Source of the DNA: Kalaharituber pfeilii | Lineage: Eukaryota > Ascomycota > Pezizomycetes > Pezizales > Pezizaceae | Length of the DNA: 64,000 nucleotides | Assembly: GCA_015179045.1 (NCBI GenBank) | Contig: WHUZ01000009.1 | Location: 558,001 to 622,000, forward strand | Direction of reading: 5' to 3' | Program-made: the position numbers and the translations under genes | The notes under the pieces: model-generated | What the model was told of the DNA's origin: nothing | What the model saw: only the letters and a program-made list of their open reading frames with translations | Database searches by the model: none | In this document: positions 23,200 to 32,867 of the stretch, piece after piece | How positions within the stretch are numbered: the first letter of the stretch is position 1 | Layout: each line of letters begins with the position of its first letter

Positions 23200-26100
23200 T
23201 GGCCTAGTAAATGGCGATGACTCCAAATAATTCGCATCCTGCTTACTGAGGAGCACTGTATGTCAGATGCCTCTAGACTAAGGGCTCTTTTCGGTAACGG
23301 AGCACAACTTGAATGTGCACACGTTCTGGATTTGACGCCAATGACAACAAGTTTTTACATTTCAAGGGAGCAACCTGTCGGATATCAGCTAAGGCCAATG
23401 ATCCTCCTACCTTATTAACGTAGCTTGCAGCCCTGAAGAGTGTGAGCTATACCCTGAGCTTCCTCTTGGATGTAGGAGCAGGAGTGATTGCCAGAAAGAA
23501 TTTATGGCAGGATGGGAATGATGGACCATATCATTTAGCAAGCCTCATTGCGGGAGCCGAACAGAGTTCAGCTGGCTAGTGTGGCGTCGGCAATGTAGGG
23601 GGTGGTGGTAATATGTGTTGAAGATTATGCAACGAGCATCACGGGGACGTATCACGTGAGGCTGTCATGAACCGAGATTATGGTATAAGGTTATTCCATG
23701 TAATGAGGAATCTAAGTTGTGGATACATGTTGTGATGATGAGCAACCTTAATACTCGTACAATTTGCTAGCAGCTCATGTCTATAAATAGGTGGATGTTA
23801 GGAGCACATACTGTACATTGAATACAAGACATAAGTGTGAACAATCTAATACACATTCCTGCGCATCTTTTCCGTATATGTTGCTACAATATGGGCTCTG
23901 GTACATAAGGCTTGGCAGATAGGAAGGTTCTCGTACATATTGGCTCTGGTACATAAGGCTGGGGCACAGGACTGATAGATGGGATCTGAATTACGAATAA
24001 AGAAGATATCTAGGCTTACAGGCAATGCACAAGAGCCCCTAACTAACCTAATCCAAGGCATACAAGATATGTTCTCAAACATTAGTTGATCCTCCTTTGG
24101 ATGTGGCGAGAGATGTGGCTTAGCTTACTTTTTTTGTGCAATGATTGGGGAGTGAAGGATTAGTGTTGCTTTTTACTCTTGTTTTGTTTTTCTATTTCTT
24201 TTTTCCTTTTCTATCATGCTTGTTATCTACTGCGTTTTTACTCTTAGTTGCCTGAGTATGAGGCCACTTTTAAAACTATATCTATTAATATATTAGGGCT
24301 GAGGATATTCGTCAATGGCCTGGAGAAGAAAAAAGCCTACAATCTTAATTCGCTAACGGTGTCTTTCACCTATTCTGCTCTTCTCTCTTCCCTTCCCTTC
24401 TCCTACACACAAGAAATAGATACTCATATACACTTTCCTCTTGATTACTACTCACTAGAGAGTGACTCGTGATAAATACCGGACCCTGTGGAGATTTTGG
24501 TACGCCTATATGAGAGATTGGAAGAACTGGAGGTGGAATTAGTGGATTAGGGATAGGGATATAAATAGAGGTTACGGATGTTTACGGATGTTTACGGAAA
24601 CTCTTTTAGAAGAATATATTTTTGTCTGTTTCATAATTGTTAGGATTTTTCATTTTTATTTTCTAGTGCCTGTTGCCGATGGCTGTAATAATACTTCTGG
24701 ATACACGATATTTTCCGACCCATTTTGCGGCAATAAAACGGGTAAACTCGTTACATCTGTACTACGAGACTTCACAACAACATAAAAATCGTCTCACAGG
24801 TATATACATAACCATAAATCTCCCCCCCATCCTCTCCTCCCAAACATGTAATTATTGCCCTTGCACCTAATCAACATGTCATATTCAAAACAAAAAAAAC
24901 AAATGGGAAACTACTTGCGCATAAGAATAAATTGGAAGTTTCTCCTTCTTCTTGCGGTCAATTTCAATGCGAGGTAACCATTGACACTGTCCTTTCGTTC
25001 TTGGAATTTGAACTTTCAAATACACCGAAGTTCTAAAGTTGCGCAGCAAGGTGCCGTACTGTTGCATAAGCCTTGCTTAGGGAAAATTTAGAACAATGGG
25101 CGATTTCCAACCTACTGTGAATGGAGGAAATTCAGCAAGGGTTTTAGCGGCTCGTAAAATATATTCCGCAGGAATATATTTGGTGGAATCAATGTTTCGA
25201 ATGATATTAAATCCGTGTGGTAGGAGGGCGTAAAATTCATTTAAATTGTAAATCGTCGCAATGTTTTCCTTAGGATATTATGTTAAACTCTCGGAAAGCT
25301 GCAAGTGAGATGTACTATTTTGTATGAGATATAGGAAGAAGAAAGAAAGTAAAAATAGATAAATAACTAAATAATAATAAATAAATAACACCCCACCTTG
25401 CTTAACAATCTCAACTTTTCAAACTTTTAAAATCACAGACTGTAAAGGCTAACTGTTCCACCACCAACCGCACCAACACATTACAACCCAACCATATCAT
25501 CGTTATAATTTTTTATTGAGCTTTCGACTTGTAATTGCGTAATAAAGGCCAAACCATAGAAAAACAAACCCCGCCTCCATCCCCCGTCTTGTGGTATATA
25601 GATATATATTACACTAGAGAAGATGTCTTCAGTAACTAACCTCAAACAAAGATAACAAAAGCCTAAATGAAAACTATCCACTGGTATTGATGTGTGCATA
25701 AACAAGCATTCAGGATCGCTAACCAGCGTCATGGTTACGAAAATGATAAGCTACGCCGAGACATTTTACAATGGGATGGATGGCCCCTGGCGGATGAAGT
25801 TGCAAGGACTGAACATGTAGTCTATTCCTGCCGTCGAGGCGTGCGTGAATTGGAGCAGCTCCGCGGCATCTGCTGTACCGACGGAGTAATCCTGGCACCG
25901 CATGTGGATTATTATGGGGCGGCGGATAGTTAAGTGGCGGCACCGGCGGATATTCTGTGTTATTTGTATCCCTGTGCATATCCCTGTTGTCGGAAAATTG
26001 TCGGGCCGCAGTGAAGGATATATAAGCGGTGGGTCATGTACTGTAGGTATTTATGATTAATTGAATTGTCTATTTTTTCCTCCGCTCGAAAGCGTGAACC

Positions 26101-26990
26101 TTTCGCATTGTCCTGTGATTCAATGCCTTTCTTTGCTCGAAATTGTCTTGGTGTTGACCTTTCTAGTTGGGGGGCTGAAGGAGACGTCATATTTAGTAGT
26201 AGGTCGACACCGTATTCCACCAGTACCTTTACTCCGATCAGCATCGGGTGAGGGAAGTCGTTCACCAAAGTGGAATTTTGCATTCATAAATCATGTTCTG
26301 CGCCTCCCAAGCCACCAAAAATTATCTTTGTATCAGTTTGGTGTTGGAAGACGAGAGAGTAAAAGACAGAGCGCAGTTTCTGGTGGCACTCTCAACCGCG
26401 CTGGATAGCACACCTCATCCAAAAGCTCATAGTGGTACTAATTCGCGAATTTGAGCTTTGGTAAACCGAAAGTGTTCCACTGACTGTATTTCCGTCAAGT
26501 TATTTAAGTCAAATGCCCTTCTATGTGGTATATCAATAGGGGGTCTATATCTTTATGGCCGCTTGCTGCGCGCACGAGAGCTGGCGCTTAAAACTATTGC
26601 AGTTGCTGCTGCAGCTTCTAAGATGTTAGCTACAACTGTCTGAATAGCAGCTGCAGTACTGCTAAGAATGATAATATCGGTGGTATCCATGTCGCGCAAT
26701 ATTGAAAGCTGTAGAGTTACATCGAGAGTGCCTTGCCAAGCGGGGCGTTACTACTATCCCTTGCACTGCCCTGACTTCGTTGCTAGATCTCATGAATTTT
26801 TGTCGGGGCAGAATTGGAGTACAAGCCATTCCGAGAAGAACATCTCTGGAGTCACCCTGGAATTGCTATGATAAATCTACCTAAATCTACCTATTTCTAT
26901 CAAGGTTGGTATGCCCCCATCGCTGACTCCTTCCATCCAGTATTTATCTGCTCCTAATCCATATTCTCATTGATTTCTTCCAAAATATCC
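23200..26990. other. gene-free interval
   Basis: I find no supportable gene. A 48-bp-spaced direct repeat GGCTCTGGTACATAAGGCT occurs at 23894 and 23942. TTTACGGATG is repeated in tandem near 24577-24600. The frames at 25694-25933 and 25719-25979 overlap on opposite strands, and a further minus-strand frame there (MRCQDYSVGTADAAELLQFT) reads protein-like, but I could not place any of them in a family. Confidence 0.45.
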
Positions 26991-27640
26991 ATTACACCGT
27001 CCAAGACTGCAATTAACTGTCCCATCCGGTCCTTGCCACTCTACTTAGAATAGGTGAAGGGCCGGTAGAAGCGGAGGGTGCACGAGAGCTCGCACTTGAT
27101 TTCCGTGAACTGTTTCCGCAGTTCTTCACCCATTTTTACGTTAGGTCACAATCCTTAATCCTATGCCCTTTCCCAAGACAATGTCAACATGCCTGGGAGT
27201 TGCTCATGGTCATTCCCATTCTCTCTGCTGTGTCCATGTCTTCTTTCTCTATGCTCCCCTCTACCACGCCCTCGGCGGTTGGACCTTTTCTCGATCTCGT
27301 AATATCGTGGCTGATGACTAGGTACTATTCTCACAATCTAATTCAAATTCTGGGAGGGTATGATTCAGGCTAATCTTCAACAATATGATTTGGAGCATCC
27401 TCATATAATCTAGCGGTGATATCAAGTTGCTGGAAGTTGGTCCAGTGGTTAGGGAACCACCGGTCCTTTCTGGAAAAGGTTGATATTGGCTCATTTGCAA
27501 AGTGCGGGTGTGGTAGCTATCCCAAAATAGCTTCAATATTGACCGCTCTGCTATGATAGTAACGATATCTTTTTTTCCGGTAACCCTATTTTTTTAAATA
27601 TTCCGGCCTCACCCGGTAGTTATATACAAACTTCAAGCAT
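26991..27640 (-). mobile_element. decayed retrotransposon gag relic with CCHC zinc knuckle
   Basis: On the minus strand, 27145-27192 encodes a CX2CX4HX4C zinc-knuckle pattern (C-stop-H-C-LGKGH-RIKD-C), the nucleic-acid-binding motif of retroelement Gag proteins. The codon after the first cysteine is TGA where TGG (Trp) is expected, a change equal to one C-to-T transition on the other strand. Upstream on the same strand (27318-27536) lies a proline/serine-rich frame starting near MSQYQPFPERTGG that could be the preceding part of Gag. Further stops and frame changes make it non-functional. No intact pol or LTR was identified. Confidence 0.5.
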
Positions 27641-27689
27641 ATGTTTCATCTTTAACATATCTTTCTGTTAGCCTAGCTATCACTATCTG

Positions 27690-27920
27690 CGCTAGCAGTG
27701 AACTCTGGGAGATGGCGTGGAGGGTGTGGAGGCTGCGAAAGGTGCGGTGGGTGGTGCGGTGGGTCGGTGATGTGGTCGGTGATGTGGCGGGTGGTGCGGC
27801 GGGTGCGAGCGATGCGAGGGGGGCGGTGGGTGGTGCAGTGGGTGTGGTGGGCGCAAAAGGCGTGGCAGGCGGAGAGGATGCAGATATCATAATGATAGAA
27901 GATGTAGAACATGCAGGCAT
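27690..27920 (-). repeat. GC-skewed degenerate tandem repeat (Pro/Ala/Thr-coding)
   Basis: A strongly G-rich plus strand is made of degenerate copies of GGTGATGTGGTC, GGTGGTGCG and related 9-15 bp units. The minus strand encodes an Ala/Pro/Thr-rich low-complexity stretch (FAPTTPTAPPTAPLA). It lies between the two retroelement relics and may be an expanded linker of one of them (inference). Confidence 0.5.
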
Positions 27921-28080
27921 AATCGCAAGGTGTTGCAGAAAGTATTGAGTTGCATGTCTTGAATATCTTCCAAAATCTCTATCACGATATTCAATGCCTG
28001 AAATAACTTGCTTACCCTTTCCTTGCGCGTAAGCCTTTTTCCGTAAAGTGATAATAGCGCCGCGTCCTTGAAAGATGAGG

Positions 28081-28311
28081 CTATATTGTTTTCATTGACG
28101 AGATCTTGGTCAATGAAGCGAAGCCAGTGGCTACAGTGTAAATAAGGGCTTGGGTAACAATAGAATTGCCATTGAACGCTATGGTGGAACTAAGTACAAA
28201 CGGTTCTCCATCCATTGCATGCACTTCAATATTTTTTCCATCTATATCCCCTACCCACATGCCCCCGACCCACATGCCCCCCACCCATTGCCCCCCAACC
28301 ACATTCCCCAT
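28081..28311 (-). mobile_element. gypsy-type retrotransposon protease relic
   Basis: The minus strand reads FVLSSTIAFNGNSIVTQAL followed by IYTVATGFA, which has the shape of a Ty3/gypsy aspartic protease where a DTGATGFAFID-like motif is usual. Here the catalytic Asp is Tyr and the Gly is Val. A one-base shift follows directly: FIDQDLV continues in the next frame toward 28100. A Val/Gly/Met/Trp tandem repeat precedes it, from the CCCACATGCCCCC repeat at about 28250-28300. The family call rests on memory of the motif. It cannot be active. Confidence 0.5.
28250..28310. repeat. 14-bp C-rich tandem repeat
   Basis: About three to four tandem copies of a unit close to GACCCACATGCCCCC, the last ones diverged. 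The array falls in the N-terminal part of the protease-relic frame. Confidence 0.7.
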
Positions 28312-28652
28312 CTACATCTACTGGACACAGTTTGAATTTGGGGTAAACCTCTATAGGAATCCGTCTCCATATGAAACAGACCTTTGAATTCATTAAAGAT
28401 CCAGCTGCAAAATGGCTTTTGCTTTGTTGATATCACAAGAGTTATTTATCCCGCGGCAGCTTTGGCTTGAAAGAAAAAAAAAGCGCCTCCCACAGCGTCA
28501 GCCAAAGTAACAAAATTTTATTATTCTAATTTTCGCCATTCAAGTCACGTCGGAATCCTTATTGCTTTTTGAGAAAGTCGAATGTGCATTTAGCTATTTT
28601 GCGGAAGGAGCCCAAGGAAATTGCCTCTAGACTACCTCTATAGGTTGCCGGA

Positions 28653-28940
28653 TCAGGGCCGTTTTGGTAACCAGACTACCGTTTTGGTGTTTCTGCCATA
28701 CTTGAAGGTTGCATTAGAACTTAATATCATCCTGTAAGGACTTGGCGATCCAACAAGCAGTTCTTCAGTCAGCTCAAGGAACTTTTGGCCGGTGACAGCA
28801 TTTCTACGGATGGTATCAATGTCATCATCCCTAAGGCGATATTCCTCTTTGTTGGCTTCAAGGAATTTTAATACGTCGTCTTCGGTCCACTCCATGGGAT
28901 CCTTGTTTCCGAGATCGCCGGGAATGACCACAGCGAACAT
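28653..28940 (-). pseudogene. SAM-like domain protein fragment
   Basis: A 95-codon frame whose residues 14-62 (DPMEWTEDDVLKFLEANKEE through FLELTEELL) look like the sterile-alpha-motif-type module that in fungi often precedes kinase, crinkler-like or repeat domains. After it the frame runs only about 33 more residues of low-identity sequence and stops. No downstream exon of a partner domain was found, and the next recognisable sequence on that strand is retroelement debris. I infer a truncated gene or a small surviving fragment. The start at 28938-28940 is simply the first ATG. A free-standing small SAM protein cannot be excluded. Confidence 0.5.
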
Positions 28941-30108
28941 TTTGCACTTCTTCGAGTGTGCAAGTAGTGAGTGCTTTGAAGGGGTTAGGTATGGTAAGGT
29001 GCTTGTGTCGGGGTGCTGTGTTGGAGGGGCTGTGTTGTGCTAGTGATGACACCGAGTTCTCCGGGGAGGTCGGCTTATTCTAGTCTGAGCTAAGTCAATA
29101 CTGATGAGAGAAAAATATGAATACTTGAGTTGGGATAGAGGTTCCCAGTCTCGAGAAACAAAACGTAAATGATGTATCAAAATCCACCTTCATCTATTCC
29201 ATCCGCTGCGCACGTGTTGCGTCATAGTGCCCGCAGGTGACCAGCTACTGGCTCGTACCTGGGCCCTCTCACCAACAACCTACATAACGCTGCCAAGAAC
29301 GACGCAAATCGGGTATTGCATTGCAATGGACAACTCGATTAAGTAGGTAGGATATGAAGTACTCGAGTAGGTATGATTCTGCAACATAGTCAGGTTGCAA
29401 GTGTTTTGTGCTTCATTCCTGCCCACCAATAATTACTTACATACTTAGCCGTACAGTAACATGTACTGTATCCACATATATACATGCATACATACTTGCA
29501 CACGTGCCAGCTCACAACCGCGAGCTGATTCCACGAGCAGTGACATAAGCGTATCTACTGTATACTCTTCTTATAAAGGTCCTATGTCGACCCATATGAG
29601 TAGGGGCCCCATAGCATGCAAAAGTGTGTTCAAACCCACCCCGAAACTTCAAAATACCTTTACGGGCGCAGCAGGTAACCACGACCCTTTTACAACCCAT
29701 AACATTACCTAACCCCACGGCCACAGCGCCCAAGCCTCGCGATCGCGAGGTGGCATTCCGCTCGTGTAGGGTACTTAGGCAGGGGACGGTTTGGAGACTG
29801 AGGTCGGGGATCCTTGGCATCTGCTATGTGGCATCGCACACAGTCAGCTGAACCCACTAAGTAGGATGTAAAAATTGGATTGAAACTGAGCTGAACACCA
29901 TTCAATTCCTGCATTCCTGCATGCTTTCTTGACGGCTTGCAGGTATCGTCACTCAATCGGTTGCACAATTGCCTTGTATCCAACCAGATTACCTGTATTG
30001 TATCAATTGGTGACCCTCGAACTCAATTCCAGTCCTACGATGTTGTATTTCAGATCAGAATGTGCCCGAAATGTCCATTCAATGGATGCTGAGCTCAGAG
30101 GAGAGGAG
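28941..30108. other. intergenic interval
   Basis: No gene recognised. Short overlapping frames around 29460-29980 show no family signal. The distal part precedes the lectin pseudogene and ends in its TATA box. Confidence 0.5.
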
Positions 30109-30117
30109 TATATAAAG
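30109..30117 (+). promoter_or_regulatory. TATA box of the lectin pseudogene
   Basis: TATATAAAG lies 147 bp upstream of the lectin ATG, in an otherwise GC-balanced leader. The position is typical for a strongly expressed TATA-dependent fungal gene with a leader of about 110 nt. The element looks intact although the gene is not. Confidence 0.55.
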
Positions 30118-30263
30118 TAGAAAGTTCCCGCTCTGCGAATGAGCTCTTCATCAGCACGCCGAAGCTAGATATATATTTTCGAGCTCAACCTCTCTAGGTC
30201 TTCCAGTCCAATCCAACCACTGTGCCACTCCACCACGCCCATTAATATTCAATGCCCTCCAAA

Positions 30264-30723
30264 ATGACTTACACGATCACCGTCCGCATCCACCAGACCA
30301 ACCAGGACGCATTCTTCCAGGTTGTCGAGAAGGCCGTCTGGCACTACGGCGGCGGTGGCGCCTGGACCAAGTCCAATGGCGAGCACCATAGGCTGCAGCG
30401 GCAACTCGGGCGTGCTCCGCTTCGTATCAGACACGGGCGAGCACTTCATCGTTGCTCTTGGCGTGTGCAACTACAAATGCTGGGCGGACATCGTCACTGG
30501 TCTCACGCCGGAACAGACGAGTGTCGTGATTCTCCCCCAGTACTACGGCAGTGAACGCTCGTATGTGCGTGAGAAACAGCTGTCGGCCTACACTGTTTAT
30601 AGTGCACAGCAATGGGAAGTTTCGGTGACATACACAGTAGCGTACTGATATTAAAAAAAAAAAAAAAAAAAATACACAGTAACGGAAGGGAACCACCTCA
30701 AGTCCGACATCGTCAGTGGGTGA
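30264..30723 (+). pseudogene. fungal fruit-body lectin (actinoporin-like fold), disrupted
   Basis: A remnant of the small cytosolic fungal fruit-body lectins that bind N-acetylglucosamine/galactose-type glycans and act in defence against grazers. The N-terminal part is readable from the ATG at 30264 (a second ATG lies 12 nt upstream) through WTKSNGEH, and the central part continues one frame over as GCSGNSGVLRF, NYKCWADIVTGL and SYVREKQL. Two lesions are visible. First, a frame break at about 30384-30390, where the spacing suggests roughly 8 nt are missing relative to the family. Second, a 29-bp A-rich insertion at 30643-30671 between two copies of ATACACAGTRRCG-like sequence, which puts a stop (30646-30648) into the last 16 or so codons. 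The original C-terminal codons and stop (30721-30723) survive downstream. No intron explains the first break. Family assignment is strong; loss of function is inferred. Confidence 0.85.
30630..30684 (+). mobile_element. micro-retroposon copy 4, 5'-truncated, inside the lectin gene
   Basis: The insert 30643-30671 is TACTGATATT followed by 19 A. It matches only the last ten bases of the element body (TAATGATATT, one mismatch) plus the tail. It is bracketed by a 13-bp duplication at 30630-30642 and 30672-30684, identical except for one G/A difference. 5' truncation with a tail and duplication is typical of target-primed reverse transcription. The event lies within lectin coding sequence and creates the premature stop. 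Confidence 0.8.
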
Positions 30724-30939
30724 ATAAGAGGTAAGTACAGTAGGCTTGTTGTCGTTCTCAGCTGCCCAGTGCATAGGTTAACATGCTTATTCGTTTGGAA
30801 GGCAGCTCTTTTATTTTTCACTGGCGGATTCGAATCAAGGGTATTACTGTACTTTTCGTCCTCAAGTTACCCTGAAGTCTTATGCACTCGGTATTTGCAG
30901 GATTGGGTGTTAGCACAAGACTAAGTTATCTGCGCTTCC

Positions 30940-30974
30940 AAAATAAAATAAAATAAAATAAAATAAAATAAAAT
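30940..30974. repeat. (AAAAT)n microsatellite
   Basis: Seven uninterrupted copies of a 5-bp unit AAAAT/AATAA. It has no flanking duplication that would mark it as a retroposon tail. Confidence 0.95.
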
Positions 30975-31074
30975 TCTTGGTAGATGGTTAAGGTTTTGTT
31001 TTATTCATTCTTGTTAGGTCTCTAAGAGTATATTCACATAAACAGATCAGAAGACGAATATAGTGGAACTCGGG

Positions 31075-31161
31075 AACTCTCGCAGGACCTCGCCAGAGCC
31101 CATAGGGCGGCAAGCGAGTAATGGTATTAAAAAAAAAAAAAAAAAAAAAACTCTCGCAGGA
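31075..31161 (+). mobile_element. micro-retroposon copy 5
   Basis: A plus-strand copy bracketed by the 13-bp repeat AACTCTCGCAGGA at 31075-31087 and 31149-31161. The body reads CCTCGCCAGAGCCC, ATAGGGCGGCAAGCGAG, TAATGGTATT and then about 20 A. It differs from copy 2 at a few positions but keeps the same ends. The long exact duplication suggests a recent insertion. Confidence 0.85.
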
Positions 31162-31410
31162 AATGTGGATCGTTTCCAAACAAACAAGTTTGCCTCCATC
31201 GACAATAACGAATTGAGGTAACTTCGCCAAATTCCGAGTGTGGAGAGCCAAAAAAAAGAAAAGAGTGACGCTGTCCACATAGATAGCATTAATTATATTG
31301 GCAAAACTATAAACGAAGAAGCATGGGTCGGCTGAGATAGAGACTGTAAAACTGTCACGGCACGACACTCGTGTCAGCTGACCTGATGCGGGTGTGGCCG
31401 GCGGAGAGTC

Positions 31411-31487
31411 GGGATAGTCTTTTTTTTTTTTTTTTCTATTTAATTACTCGCGTGCCGCCTTTTTAGGCTATGGCGAGAGGGATAGTC
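31411..31487 (-). mobile_element. micro-retroposon copy 6
   Basis: A minus-strand copy about 260 bp from copy 5. The 9-bp repeat GGGATAGTC lies at 31411-31419 and 31479-31487. On the plus strand the sequence is a run of 16 T, CTATTTAATTACTCGCG, TGCCGCC, TTTTTAGGC and CTATGGCGAG. The hairpin stem here is GCCT/AGGC in place of GCCC/GGGC. Confidence 0.85.
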
Positions 31488-32512
31488 ATTGTGGAGAAGA
31501 TTCAGGAGAGAGGCGGTACTCGACAATGGTACTAGTAACAGCTCCATGTAGAACGGCTTTTGTGTTTGAACGTTGATATCTCAAGGGCGAGCTTAGAGCT
31601 TGGCTGGGACGATCTGAATTATCCACGGGCTAATTGATACATATAGAAGCTTAAGATGGCCACTAGGGAGGGGGAAAGCAGCCTCGGGCAAGCATCCATC
31701 CGTTTAGGTAGGTTGGTCACGGTGCCGGAAGCTTTTATGGATACATAAATGCATACGATGGATATGACATACTAGGTCTGGCGTTACTGTGCAAACGTCG
31801 TCTGCTGGACCTCAGGAGGGACAGGATCACACCTTTAGCTGATCAGAGTTGCTCACCTGTGTGTCCCTTGCTTAGTATCAAGCCTAATTAATATATCACC
31901 AGTCCTAGAATTACTCCTACAACTATGCAAAAAGCCAGACGGTAGCGGGCTAGGCCGGTATAGCTATTTAACTCCGATCAGTATTACATTTTGGCCGGTA
32001 GTGTCTCTGACACCTTTTTGTTCTCGATCTCGAGGAGCGAGCTTTACTGAGAGACACGCGTTGCGTATTGTCGATTTACTACAAGAGGGCGATGTTGGTC
32101 ACCTACAATCTCAATTGCATGTGCTTCGACACTCTCCCTTCCCGATTCCTGTCTTTCACTGACTTTGCTGCTCACCTCTTGCATTTCTTACTCTTCAAAC
32201 CTTCTCGTATTATCTTGTCTTACACATTGCCTACTGTTCTCCAAACTAAACCACTGTATATTCCACAAAACAACTCTGAATCTTGTATACTTAATTTTGT
32301 TCTTTTCACCTACCTTTCCATATCGACCTTTTGACTGTCCAACCTTTCGAGATCCAGCGTCAGTCAACAAGAATCACAACTACGACAAACCATAACTATA
32401 GCCTTAGAGTTCCCTTGCACTCAATTTTGTCACTTGATATCTCCAGTCACCCGGAAGGAACTTATATCCAGGAAGTAAACCTCAATTCGTCGCCACATCA
32501 CACTTGTTCAAC
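31488..32512. other. intergenic interval
   Basis: No gene recognised. The final 400 bp are CT-rich and end in a good start context, compatible with a promoter and 5' leader for the reading frame that begins at 32513. Confidence 0.45.
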
Positions 32513-32844
32513 ATGGAGGATATCGGAGCCAAGAACATTCTCAACTCGATCACTGCCCTCACTGGTGTCACTCCACACAGCACGAGCAGGTCGTTGTTGA
32601 TTACAGCCAGCGAGGTTCAGGATGGCTCTGGAAGAAAATAAATGACAGCGTTGGCCGCGGAAAGGTAATTGTTGGGGATCTCAACTTCCAGGATGTGCGC
32701 GCAGAGAGCCTAGAATCGCAACGTAAGGCTTCCCAAAGAGCCGCCGCAACAGACATCGATTACGTCTTTGTCTTCCAGGACCGTCAGTGCCCTCGATCAT
32801 TGCACATCGCCACTTCTCCCTCCGCCCACGCTTACCCGACATGA
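32513..32844 (+). pseudogene. orphan broken reading frame, unknown family
   Basis: An ATG in good context (CAACATGG) opens a frame reading MEDIGAKNILNSITALTG. After about 24 codons the protein-like sequence switches one frame, near 32580-32585. It then continues for about 85 codons with EQVVVDYSQRGSGWLWKKI, GKVIVGDLNFQDVR and AATDIDYVFVFQD up to a TGA at 32842-32844. No GT-AG intron fits the switch, so I infer a frameshift. I do not recognise the family. The N-terminus is not a signal peptide. A broken beta-helix gene follows directly on the same strand, but nothing shows the two were one gene. Confidence 0.4.
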
Positions 32845-32867
32845 AAGCATGTCGTCCACGTTGACAA

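Noticed and set aside
30820..30850. GGATTCGAATC as a tRNA B box
   Set aside because: No matching A box, acceptor stem or cloverleaf could be built around it.
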